Shown here in pieces: positions 1 to 11,100 of a stretch of 44,417 nucleotides of DNA. Both the position numbers and the translations under genes were made by a program. The notes below the pieces were generated by a model. That model was not told the origin of the DNA, made no database searches, and saw only the letters and a program-made list of their open reading frames with translations. Numbering within the stretch: the first letter of the stretch is position 1; every line of letters starts with the position of its first letter. The stretch is from Bdellovibrionales bacterium (lineage in GTDB: Bacteria; Bdellovibrionota; Bdellovibrionia; Bdellovibrionales; UBA1609), in contig JAHBUX010000020.1 of assembly GCA_019637855.1 (NCBI GenBank), forward strand, positions 1 through 44,417, given 5' to 3'.

Positions 1-32
1 GAACTGGCGACCACACAGTGGTCGACCAGTTC
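1..32 (-). terminator. Strong hairpin at the 3' end of the lipoprotein gene
   Basis: A near-perfect inverted repeat fills the first 32 bases: GAACTGG-C-GACCAC on the left and GTGGTC-GA-CCAGTTC on the right, with a 3-base loop and one bulged base. It begins at the stop codon of the minus-strand lipoprotein gene (31-33), so it is well placed as that gene's terminator. Any T-run would lie beyond the window edge, so the call is incomplete. It could also serve a plus-strand gene arriving from outside. Confidence 0.6.
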
Positions 33-546
33 ATTGAGAGTTCGTCCTCTTCTGCGCCCGAATCAAAGCCCGGTCCACCTGAATTTCGCGCTCCACTCGA
101 TACAGCAAAGCCTTTTCTTCCAAGCCGTTGCTAGCCATGGGTTTGGGATCAGAGAAAAAATCCGACTGGAGCTGACGGTCTTTGAGAATCGTGACTTTGG
201 TGGCGGAGTCGCCACCCTTTGAGCCTTTGATCACACGTACGGTGAGTTTATAAGTCTCTCCCGCCCCTTGCGATTCGGTCTTAAAGGGCAAAATCCATAC
301 GCGGCCGGGCCGCAGGACGTCGGTTTCCAAAATGCCTTGATCCATATTGCTGACACGTAGTGGATAGGGCTGCAAAACTAAATTCACTGCCTTCCAAACA
401 TCTTCGTAATTGGCTTGATAGACTTTTTCGCGCGGTCCGTGGAAGGCAGGTGGGCCTTGGCGCTCCTCAAAAAGAGCGCAGGCCGTCTGTCCCATCAGGA
501 CCGAAAGAAGAATAAATCTAGATATCAACCGAATTGCGTGTGGCAT
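31..546 (-). CDS. Small lipoprotein, BamC/NlpB-like in style
   Basis: This 171-residue protein starts with a charged n-region and a hydrophobic stretch ending in GQTAC, so Cys23 is the likely lipidated residue and the product probably sits in a cell-envelope membrane. The mature part (about 24-171) is mixed alpha/beta: it holds a segment EDVWKAVNLVLQ, then a strand-rich central part and a charged C-terminal helix. Small envelope lipoproteins with a start of the type 'evW.av...L' often belong to BamC-like or DUF3576-like folds, but no motif fixes the family. The gene starts 29 bases inside the end of the upstream secreted-protein gene, so the two are probably cotranscribed and translationally coupled. 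The lipobox has Gln at -3, which is not typical. Function unknown. Confidence 0.75.
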   Translation of the reverse strand: MPHAIRLISRFILLSVLMGQTACALFEERQGPPAFHGPREKVYQANYEDVWKAVNLVLQPYPLRVSNMDQGILETDVLRPGRVWILPFKTESQGAGETYKLTVRVIKGSKGGDSATKVTILKDRQLQSDFFSDPKPMASNGLEEKALLYRVEREIQVDRALIRAQKRTNSQ

Positions 547-2020
547 GCGTGATCGACTTCAAGTCTACACGGGGAGCAACGGGCGATTCACCAATAAAGT
601 TGTTGGGACGACCTAAAAACAGAACTTCCCAACGGTATTTGCGATCGGCCTTGCGTTGAATGGTGAGCTTGGGCAGCTCAATCTGCGCGAGCCATGCGTC
701 AGAAATCACCTCCCACAGACGCGTGCGGCGCTCGATGCTCACGCTGCCGTTCGGGATCGACTCGATCTCTGACAGACTGAGATACATCGCCGCCGCCGAA
801 ACACCGTTTGGCAATTGCGGGATTTCAAAAGAAATCACCTGACCGTTCACCGCGGGTTTGGCGATCAAAGGCATAAACTCAGGAGCGGCACCATTCACCG
901 CGGAAGTGAAAGCGAAGCTCAGTTTGTTGAAGTCGGGAGTATCGACCATCGGGATGACCACATTGGCGGGAGCCAATGTTTCCACCATCAGAGGCGCCAG
1001 AAACTGACGCAAAATTTGGGTGGCTTGTGACGGATCGAGGGCCTTGCTGCTGGCATCCAACATCACGGCCAGCAGGGAAGGTTGTCCCACTGAGGTGTTG
1101 GTTTTCATATTGATGCTCTGGCCCGGCGTGAAGCGCTTCACGTCACTTGGCAAGAAGCTGCCGTTTTGTTCGATCAGGCTCAAAGCCAACATGGCATTTT
1201 TGGCAGCAAACGCCGGCGCCTTCACGGTGAAACTGCCGGTGAACGGAATTTGGTTCACAGTAAGATCCATGCCGCTCACATTGCCTGTCACATCAAGAAT
1301 GCGCTCGCCACCTTCCTTGAAATCAAAGTAGTTCACCACATCCAAGAAGGATTTGCCGCCGCGGATATCATTCACCACGCGTTGCAAAGGAAACTGTCCA
1401 TGGGTCACACCGATGCGATATTGGCCCGGCGTGCGTACATACAGACGGTAATCCGGTTTGTTGAAGGTGATCGGGAAGATATAAGTCTCTCTTTGATCTG
1501 GCAGCGCGATATTGCTCGGAATATCGATCTGGTTACCAACGATCTCGATTTTGTCACTGCGCGGGCTGATGATGCTGGCCACATCGAAGGCCAACATTTG
1601 TTCGCGCCGCATGGCCGGAATCACCAAACCGAAATCCACTTTGCCGTCGGTGATCAGGCGACCGTAGCCGTTGGTCGAACCTTTGACTTCAAATTCTGTG
1701 GCTGGCTCCTGACGACTGATCTGAAGCGTGCGCATTCCCGGTTGGGCCACCGGAATGGTGTTGGCGATAAAACCTGGGGCTTGCACGGTGATGGGCAAAG
1801 CCGCCTTCCAAGTATCGGGGACACCGGTGCTGCCATTCGCGTCCGTAATGAACACATTGTCAGGAAACGGATTGCCAGGTTCGTAGCCTAGGAGAATGGT
1901 GGCCCCACTGACAGGTTGGCCGTGCTCATCGACGACGGTCAGTAACTGGACGCCGGCCAAGGCCGTAGAACTCAACATCACAACAGAAAGCAGGCTCAGC
2001 AGCCTGAATAGTTCTCGCAT
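518..2020 (-). CDS. Secreted protein with N-terminal carboxypeptidase-regulatory-like domain
   Basis: The product has 500 residues with a clear signal peptide (about 1-22, ending in ALA). Residues about 23-95 resemble a carboxypeptidase-regulatory/CNA-B-like beta-sandwich: VDEHGQPVSGATILLGY is typical, followed by DANGSTGVPDTW. The rest is strand-rich with no catalytic motif visible, and has an integrin- or adhesin-like look (DASSKALDPSQATQILRQF suggests a short helical segment). The ATG at 2020 is preceded by GAGGGGGGAACG, a good ribosome binding site. It lies upstream of and overlaps the lipoprotein gene, forming a two-gene operon divergent from the giant repeat lipoprotein. I infer an envelope or surface structural role; the family is not recognised beyond the N-terminal fold. 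Confidence 0.75.
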   Translation of the reverse strand: MRELFRLLSLLSVVMLSSTALAGVQLLTVVDEHGQPVSGATILLGYEPGNPFPDNVFITDANGSTGVPDTWKAALPITVQAPGFIANTIPVAQPGMRTLQISRQEPATEFEVKGSTNGYGRLITDGKVDFGLVIPAMRREQMLAFDVASIISPRSDKIEIVGNQIDIPSNIALPDQRETYIFPITFNKPDYRLYVRTPGQYRIGVTHGQFPLQRVVNDIRGGKSFLDVVNYFDFKEGGERILDVTGNVSGMDLTVNQIPFTGSFTVKAPAFAAKNAMLALSLIEQNGSFLPSDVKRFTPGQSINMKTNTSVGQPSLLAVMLDASSKALDPSQATQILRQFLAPLMVETLAPANVVIPMVDTPDFNKLSFAFTSAVNGAAPEFMPLIAKPAVNGQVISFEIPQLPNGVSAAAMYLSLSEIESIPNGSVSIERRTRLWEVISDAWLAQIELPKLTIQRKADRKYRWEVLFLGRPNNFIGESPVAPRVDLKSITHATRNSVDI

Positions 2021-2176
2021 CGTTCCCCCCTCGAGAATCTGGATAATGGTCTAATATTGAAGAAAGGATTTGGACTAAGGTCAAGGCTTCATACTGACGC
2101 GAAAGCGATAATTTCCTGACATTCTCTGGTCTGGAATCATCATAATTATTAAGGAAAGCGCCGAGAAGTGTTGTGA

Positions 2177-5100
2177 ATGCTCAATGTGAGGGCTTTACGA
2201 CATTACGTCTTCGCGACACGTGCGATCTTTTTCGCTGCGGCCTTTATTTTTTTAAACGCCTGTACGGGCGGTTCTTCGTCGCAAGAGAGTATCTCGAGCG
2301 GAGGCCTCGGACTCAAGCTTGTTAAGATGTCGGGTGACAATCAAGTCACGACGCCGAGCGCTTCTTGGTCGCAACCTTTGGTCGTGCGAGTGGTCGAAGG
2401 CAACACCGGTTTGCCCTCGATCCCGGTGACTTTCGCGGACACGAGTGCCACCGGTGCTTCGGTGGTCAACACCTCCGTACTGACCGATAGCGAGGGGTAC
2501 GCGCGCACCTCCGCTGTGGCTCCTGCCGCCTCCAACTTGAGTGTGAAGATCACGGCTTCATTGGCTGACAATTCGTCGGTGGTTTTCAATCTTGAAACGC
2601 GCAGCTTTCCAGACACGCCTGTGATCACTCTGCGTGATCCGGTGACTTTAAGCACCGCTTACGCTCAGCAAACGAATCTCGATCTATCGATCACCACAGT
2701 GCCGACTGCGGTGCGCTGGTGCGTGAGTGAGTCCATGAGCTCGCGTCCCAACGATGGATCACAAAACTGCGTGGGTGGCAGTGGTCCGTTCAGCGGTTGG
2801 TCCACGTCAAAACCTACGTCATTCAATTTGTCGTCGGTGAACGGCGCTAAGTCGCTGTATGTTTGGGTGGCCGACCAGTACAACCAAGTGAACCTGTTTC
2901 CGTCCAGCGCCACCATCTTCCTCGATACGATGGCGCCCAGTGTCCCGATCGTGACCTTGAGCGACGTCAACTCCGGATCGATCACAGACACTTCGGATCA
3001 GGCTGTGAACTTCACCGTCAGCAATGACGGCGATGCTTCTTATTGGTGTATCTTCCCGCAAATGTGGAACGACGCCATGCCCGCAACGCCGACGCGCAAT
3101 GCGGGCTGTTGGGTCAATAGCAAACCTACGCTGTTGAATCTAGTTGCCCTTGGTTTGAATCGGGTCTCGGTGTGGACAAAGGACTTGGCGGGCAACGTAA
3201 GTCCTGGAGCTGGTCAGCAGTTCATCAACTACACGACGCTGACCATCGCCGATCCGGCGTTCACTTTGAAAGATCAGAACACAGCTTCGCAGGTGTATAG
3301 CCGTGGCGTTACGGTCGATATCGGCATCACGGGCGATTCGACCGCCACCAAATGGTGCGTGAGCGAGCAGCAGAGCTCGCGTCCCACCAATTCGCTGCAG
3401 GCCTGCACAGGTGGCGCGGGTCTTTTGAACGGTTGGAGCAACTCGCGTCCCACGACATTCACGCTATCAGGCGGGGATGGTTTGAAAACCGTTTATGTTT
3501 GGGTAGCCAATGCGCTCAACAACACCAACGGCAATATTGTCTCGCGCACCATCACCGTCGACACGGTGGCACCGGCCATTCCGCTTGCCGACTTGACCGA
3601 TCCCAACACAGGTCAGCCGAACTTCACGAATCAATCCACTGTGAACTTGAGTATCACCGGCGACACCGACGCGGTGGCTTGGTGTAAATATGAGAAGTCC
3701 TCCTTGGCCGCGCCACCGTCTTTGCCGGCGTTCAACGATGTGTGTTGGGTTGGCGCTCGGCCGACCACTGTGGCCCTTGGCGCCACCGGTGCTCGCCGTG
3801 TTTACATCTACACTAAGGATTCGGCGCAGAACGTTTCGCCGGCGCCGGCCGTGGCGATGATCACGTACACGACGACGGCTCCGGCTAGTCCCGTGGGCGT
3901 GTTGCGCGATCCGGAGACCAATTCGACCACTTTGGCCAAAAACCAAACCGTGAACCTTTCGATTAATTCGCCGGCCGGCACTGTGCGCTGGTGTGTGAGT
4001 GAAACTCAGGCCAGCGCGCCGGCCACTGGCACCAGCACTTGTAACGGCGGCGTGGGCGCTTCAAGTGGTTGGCATACTTCGGCGCCGACGACATTCGCTC
4101 TGTCGAGTGGTGACGGGGCCAAGACGGTCTATTTATGGGTTGCCGATGGCGCCAACAACGTCAATGCGACGACGGCCACCGCGGCGATCACGCTGGACCT
4201 TACGCCGCCGGCTTTGCCTGTGGTGACGATCACAGATCCCAATAGCGGTTCGCCGGATGAGACCAACCAAATCATTGCGACCTTGGGTATTACTGGGGAC
4301 ACCGATGCCGTGCGCTGGTGTCGCATCGTGCAAGATGTGGTCGACCCAGCACCGGCGACTCCGAATTTGACTGATGTGTGTTGGGCGGTCAGCCGTCCGA
4401 ACACGGTGGTGCTGGAACAACCAGGCACTAGAAAACTGTATTTGTTTACTCGCGATGCGGCTGGTAATGTGGGCACCCCGGGTGCGGCTGAGATCGTGTA
4501 CAGCACCGGTGTTCCCAGTGATCCGACCATTATTCTCTCAGACATCAACACTTCGCTCACGACTTATGCGAACCAATTGAGCGTAGGTTTGAATATCAGC
4601 AATGACACGGGCGCCGTGAAATGGTGTGTGAGCGAAACGCAAAGCACGCGACCTTTGCTTGGAACCGCTGCTTGTAGCGGAGGACTCGGCAGCGCCAACG
4701 GTTGGTCCACCGCCAAGCCGACGACTTGGACTTTGTCCGCTTCTGATGGCGTTAAACGAGTTTATGTATGGACGGCCAACACCGCCAACTCAGTGAACAA
4801 TAACCCGGCCTCTGGCGGGTTGACCTTAGATCGCGTGAAGCCGTCCACACCAGCGGTTGCCCTGCGCGATCCCAATACAAATTCTACGAGTGACACCAAC
4901 CAGTCCACCGTCAGTCTTGCCATCAGTGGAGAAGATGCCGATGTCACTGCCTGGTGCGTGCTGGAGCAAGCGGCGGCAACGGCCGCACCCAGCGTGCCTT
5001 CTTGGAACAATGCCTGTTGGACGACGAGCAAGCCGGTAACTGCCACCTTGTCAGCTACGGGCAGCCGCAAGGTTTACGTCTATTTCCGTGACTTGGCATA

Positions 5101-8100
5101 CAACGTTTCACTCAGCGCGGGACAGGCGACGATGGCCTATTCCACAAGCGCGCCGAACACTCCTAGCCTGGCTGTGACAGATGGAACCACGGGTTCTACG
5201 ACTTATGCTCGGCAGGTGGCGGTCGCGGTCTCTATCACCGGCGACGGCGGCGCCGTAAAATGGTGTGTGAGTGAATCTCAGAGCACGCAGCCCACCCTCG
5301 GCACTTCGAATTGTGTAGGCGGGGCCGGTAGCGCCAATGGCTGGCACACCACGCGTCCGACGTCGATCAATATCTCTTCGGGAGACGCGGCTAAGACGAT
5401 CTATTTGTGGACAGCTAACGCCGCTAACAACACCTCCAGTGCGGTGGTCAGTGATGCCATCACGCTGGACACATTGCCACCGTCTGTTCCGTTTGTGACT
5501 TTGAGCGACTCATTGACGTCATCGACCACGGTGACCAATCAAGCCAACGCGGGGCTGAGCATCCAGTTCGACACCGATGCAGTCAAATGGTGCGTGATCG
5601 AGCAAAGCTTTGCAACGGCGGTTCCGGCGCAGCCTCTGTTCAACAATGGCTGTTGGGTGGGAACACGGCCAACGGCTCAAACTCTGGGTGCCACCGGCAT
5701 TCGTCGGGTTTTCGTGTACACGCAAGACGTGGCTATGAATGTGACACCGGCGGCTGCGGTCGCGCAGATCAACTACACCACCACTCCCCCCACCGATCCA
5801 GCTTTGACGTTGACGAATTCGACGACGGGTTCGACCACGGTCACTCGCGATTTGGCTGTGACACCCTCGATCACTTCGCCCACGGGAACCATCAAGTGGT
5901 GTTTGAGCGAAACGCAGACCACACGGCCGACCTCAGGTTCGGCGGCCTGCAATGGCGGTGCGGGTCCCTCGAGTGGTTGGTACACTTCGCTGCCCAATTC
6001 GTTCACCTTGAGCGGCGGCGACGCGGTGAAGTCGGTTTACATTTGGGTGGCGGATACCAACAATAACGTTAACGCCAATGTGGCGACCGGTACGATCACA
6101 CTCGACACGGACCCGCCGGCCATGCCGACGGTAGTGATGTCGGACCCCAACAATGGTTCGACCACACAGACCAACCAGTTCACCGTGGATCTTGCGATCA
6201 CGGTTGATACGGACGCGGTTCGTTGGTGCCCAATCATGCAAGCGGCAGCGGCGGCGGCGCCGTCATCGCCGGCGCTCAACGATTCATGTTGGCGCACTTC
6301 GCGTCCGACACAACAGCTGGTCGATGCCACGGGTTCACGCAAGCTTTATGTTTTCACCCGTGATAGTGCGGCCAATGTGGGCTCACCGGGTGTGGCCACT
6401 ATCGATTACTCGATTTTGCCTCCCGCTGATCCCTCACTGACAGTGGCCGACGCTACGACCGCGCTGAGCGACTTTGCCAAGGGGCAGAGCTTGAACATCG
6501 CCATCACGGCCGATACTGGTGCGGTTAAGTGGTGTGTGAGTGAAGCGCAAAGTACGCGTCCTCCTCTGGGAACGGCGACTTGCAACGGTGGCTCGGGGGC
6601 GTCGAACGGATGGTACACGTCGCGACCCACCACGTTTGCTCTGTCTTCGGGCGAAGCGCTGAAGCGTGTGTATGTGTGGACGAGCGATGTCTACAACAAT
6701 GTGAATGCGAATCCGACTTCGGCTTCGATCACTTTGGACACTTCACCGCCAGCGGCTCCGGCCGTGAGTTTATTGGATCCCAACACGGGTTCATCGACCC
6801 AGACCAACCAGAGCGGCGTGAATTTGAATATTGGTGCGACCGCTGATGCTCTGGCCTGGTGTGTGATCGAACAGGCCAGCGCCAGTGCGGCACCTGCAGC
6901 ACCCGCGTTCAATAATGGCTGCTTCCATCTTAGCAAACCCACGACGCAAACCTTAGGCGCTTTGGGCGGCCGTACGGTGTATGTGTACACGCGTGACCGG
7001 GCTTACAACGTCGCTTCCTCCGCGGGAACAGCCGTCATCAACTATTCAACGACAGCGCCGTCGACGGCCACTTTGGCCCTGAGCGACGGGGTGACGGGGA
7101 GCACGGCGTATGTGCGCCAGAGTGCAACGACCATTGCGATCACCGGTGACACGGGAGCCGTACGCTGGTGCGTAAGTGAAGCGCAAACTACGCGTCCCAC
7201 TCTGGGAACGTCGTCTTGCTCGGGTGGCGCCGGTCCCAACAATGGCTGGTACACCACGCGTCCCACCAGTTTTGCGGTGAGTTCGGGCGAAGGCGCGAAG
7301 AGTATCTATGTATGGACAGCGGATCTGGCCAACAACACTTCGGGCACAGCCGGTACCGACTCCATCACGCTCGATACGGTTACACCGGCCATTCCGACCG
7401 TGTCGTTGAGTGATCCGAATACCAATGGTACAGCTTTCACGAATCAATCGACAGTGAACCTAACGATCACACAGGACACCGATGCAGTCGCCTGGTGTGT
7501 GATGGAACAAGCCAGTGCTTCGGCCGCACCTACCGCACCGCTTTTTGACAATGGCTGCTGGGTCGGATCACGGCCGACGACGACCACTTTAGCAGCGCAG
7601 GGCAATCGTCGCGTTTATGTCTACACGAAAGATGCGGCCGCCAATGTTTCCTTGGCGTCTTCCATCGCTTCGATTGCATACTCCACGTCGGCCCCCAGCG
7701 ATCCCGTGCTGGTGTTGTCGAACTCGGTCACCGGTTCGCGCACGTATACGGGCGATCGCAATGTGGCCGTAAGTATCAATAACCCCGTGGGGGCCGTGCG
7801 CTGGTGCATCAGCGAAACTCAGGCCACACGACCCGCAACCGGCACGGCGACTTGCACTGGCGGAGCAGGCCCTTCGAGTGGTTGGTATGACAGCATGCCT
7901 TCGACCTTCCAGTTGTCGACGGGAGACGCGACCAAAACTGTCTATATTTGGGTGGCGGACAATGCCAACAACACCAATGCGAACGCGAGTTCCACATCCA
8001 TCATCTTGCTGCAGGTGCCGCCGGACCCACCGACCGTGGCATTGAATGACCCCAACACCAACTCGTCTGCGTACACCAACCAAAGCTCGGTGAATATGGC

Positions 8101-11100
8101 GATCACCGGTGACACCGCCGCTTCGGCGTGGTGTGCACTCGCGCAAGATGCGGCTTTAGCCGCGCCCGCGCAGCCGGCGAGCTCCAGTACCTGCTGGGTG
8201 CTGACACGGCCGGTGTCGGTGCCTCTGGGCGCGACCGGCAGCCGCAAAGTCTATGTGTTCTTGCGGGACGCGGCCATGAACATCTCGAGTCCGGGTCATG
8301 CCACTATCGCGCTGACCACGACATCGCCGGGTGATCCAAGTTTGGCTCTCACTCACGCGGTGACGGGGTTGTCGAACTATGCGCGTACTACGGCTTTGAG
8401 TCTTGCGATCACGGCCGACAGCACGGCCACTCGTTGGTGCGTGAGTGAAACGCAGTCTGTGAAGCCCTTGCTGGGGACGTCCACCTGCGCCGGTGGCTCG
8501 GGTTCATCCAGCGGCTGGCACACGACGCGTCCGACATCCTTCACTCTTTCGAGTGGCGATGGTTTAAAGCGCGTGTATGTGTGGGTTGCGGATGCAAGTA
8601 ACAACACCAATGACAATGCGATTTCGCAGACAATCACTTTGGACACCCAGCCTCCCGGTTCCTACACCGTCACCGGTTTAACAGGCGCCTCGGATATCAC
8701 CCCGGATGCGTGGTTGGGTACGACCGTTATTCCAACTGTCAGCTGGGCCGCCGCCAGTGGCGCTTCAAGCTACACGGTGGAGATCAAAAACGCCACCGGC
8801 AGCGCGACGGTTTGTGCGGCTGAAACCACTGCGGCCACCACTTACAATTTCTCTGGCTGCAATCTGGTCGATGGGACTTCGTACCGCGTGTACTTGAGCG
8901 CTGCGGATGAGGCGCAAAATACCGCGACGGCCAGCAACTCTCCTTTTACCTTTGTGGTGAAACTGACGCCGCCCGGTGCATTCAGCATTTCGGGCGTGAC
9001 CGGATCACAAGACACCACCGCGGATCAGTGGGGCGGAAGCTCACTACCCACAGTTTCTTGGACGGCCTCAGCGAGCGTAAACTCCTACATCGTGCGCATC
9101 TTAGCCAATGACGGCGTCACGGTGATGTGCCCGCAACAGGTCAAGAGCGCAGGTACATTGTCGCACGAGTATTCGACCACGGGCTGTTCGGCGTTGACTG
9201 ACAACACCCTCTATCAAGTCGAAGTGGTGGCGCAAGACGTGGCTGGAAATATTCAAACGGCCTCAAATAATTTGTTTTTATTCCGCACAGATTTAACCGC
9301 GCCCAATGTGAGCATCTCGGGCAACCCGGCGGCGCAAGCCATCACCGCCGCGGCGAATTTCACTTTCTCGGGCAGCGACAACATCTCCGGCATTGCGGCT
9401 ATGCAGTGCAAGCTGGACTCCGGTAGCTTTGCGGCTTGCGACACCCTTACCACGCATGCCTATTCAGTGGCCGATGGCAGCCATAGTTTTACCGTGCGCG
9501 CGGCAGACAAGGTTGGCCTTACGCAGACGGCGACATATAGTTGGCAGGTCGATACGGTTTTGCCGAATGCATTTACGATCACGGGCGCGACCGGACCCAC
9601 CGACAGTGTGGTGGATGGCCAATTGCAAAACGACACCACCATGACAGCCAACTGGACGACCTCATCGAACGCGGCGGACTATGAAGTGTCGATCTTGAAC
9701 AGCGATGACAGTGTGGCCTGCGCACCAGTGATCAAAGCGGCGGGCAGCAACAGTCACCATTTCTCTGGCTGCACATTGGTCAATCCGGGTTCTTACAAAA
9801 TCAAAGTTGTCGCGCGTCGCGGTTACGGCACCACCTACGCGCCCACGCCGATGGCTATCAGTGCGGTTAAAGATTCAGTCACTGCGGTGATCACCGCTTC
9901 GAGTGGGACGGTAAGCTCGGGCAGCAGTGTGACCATCACCCTGGTCGGCTATCAGAATTCAGTGCAGATGTCCTCGAACGTTCTGAACCCGAGTTTCGCG
10001 GTGGGCACTGGAACCTCAACCGGCACGTTTGGATCCGTCAGTTACATCGGTTCTGGAACTTACACAGTCAGCTTCACTGGCGTTTTAGCTGGAACGGTCT
10101 CGCAAGTCTCGGCGACCAGCGCCTACCTAAGTGGGTTTACCGGTCAAACACCTGCCAGTATCACTGTGATCCCAGGTGGAGTGAGTGCGGCGGTGTCCAC
10201 GATCACTCTGGATAAATCTACGGTGCAGGCGGACAACGCGGATCTCGTGACCATATCTGTGGGAGTGAAAGATGCGGCTGGGAACCCTATCAAAGGTGCG
10301 ACCATTGGATCGGCTACTTCGGGAGGTCTTTCGACAGGTGCGTTTTCAAGTTTCACTGAAACTCCGGCCAACTCAGGAACATACGTTGGCACTTTCTTAG
10401 GTCACACGTCGGGGACGGCCACAAGTCTGCAGATCACAGCGGATGGAACTTTGCTGAACGCCCATCCTACGATTCAGGTTTTGCCCGGACCTCCGGTGAA
10501 GGTCTCGGCCACGGGGCCTGCTAATATCAGCACGCACCAGTGTTCGGGACCTTACACGGTCACGCTGCGCGATCACTGGAACAATTTGGCCTCGGCACTG
10601 TCAAACGTGCGCTTGGATTTCGGCGGCCTGACCCTCGGCAATTTCTCGCTGGCGACCGACTGTGCAACATCTGCCGATAGAGCGGATATCTTCCTGGGCG
10701 GTTCAACAGCTCCGCCCGTTTATGTTATGCCGCGCGCCCCAAGCGTCAGTGCCTCTTTCACTTTTGAAGATCATGCGCATGTTCTGGCCACAGGAGCGGT
10801 GACAGTCACGGTCAATGGGACCTTGGCTTGGTTGGGAACATCGGGTCAGCTCAATTGGGGACCGGCGATAGGCTTGACCACCAAGTCCAGCCTCTATGGT
10901 TTACAGGAGCCGCGCGGTATTTGGATTAACACTTCAACTAATACTATGTACATCGCGGACACCTCGAACCATCGTATCGTGCGCTACAACATGACTACCA
11001 AAGCGCAGACTGGATGGATCGGTCGAGTGGATTCGACGAACGGCATCTCCTGCCCCTCGACTGCGGCTACGGGTGCTGCAGCCCCGGGATGGTGCACAGG

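Noticed and set aside
1166-1891. Plus-strand ORF of 241 codons
   Set aside because: It is antisense to the 500-residue secreted protein, which has a signal peptide, a ribosome site and a recognisable domain.
2650-8655. Regular repeats that might suggest a CRISPR or satellite array
   Set aside because: The 636-base unit is in frame, protein-coding, and diverged mainly at silent sites; there are no short identical repeats with spacers.
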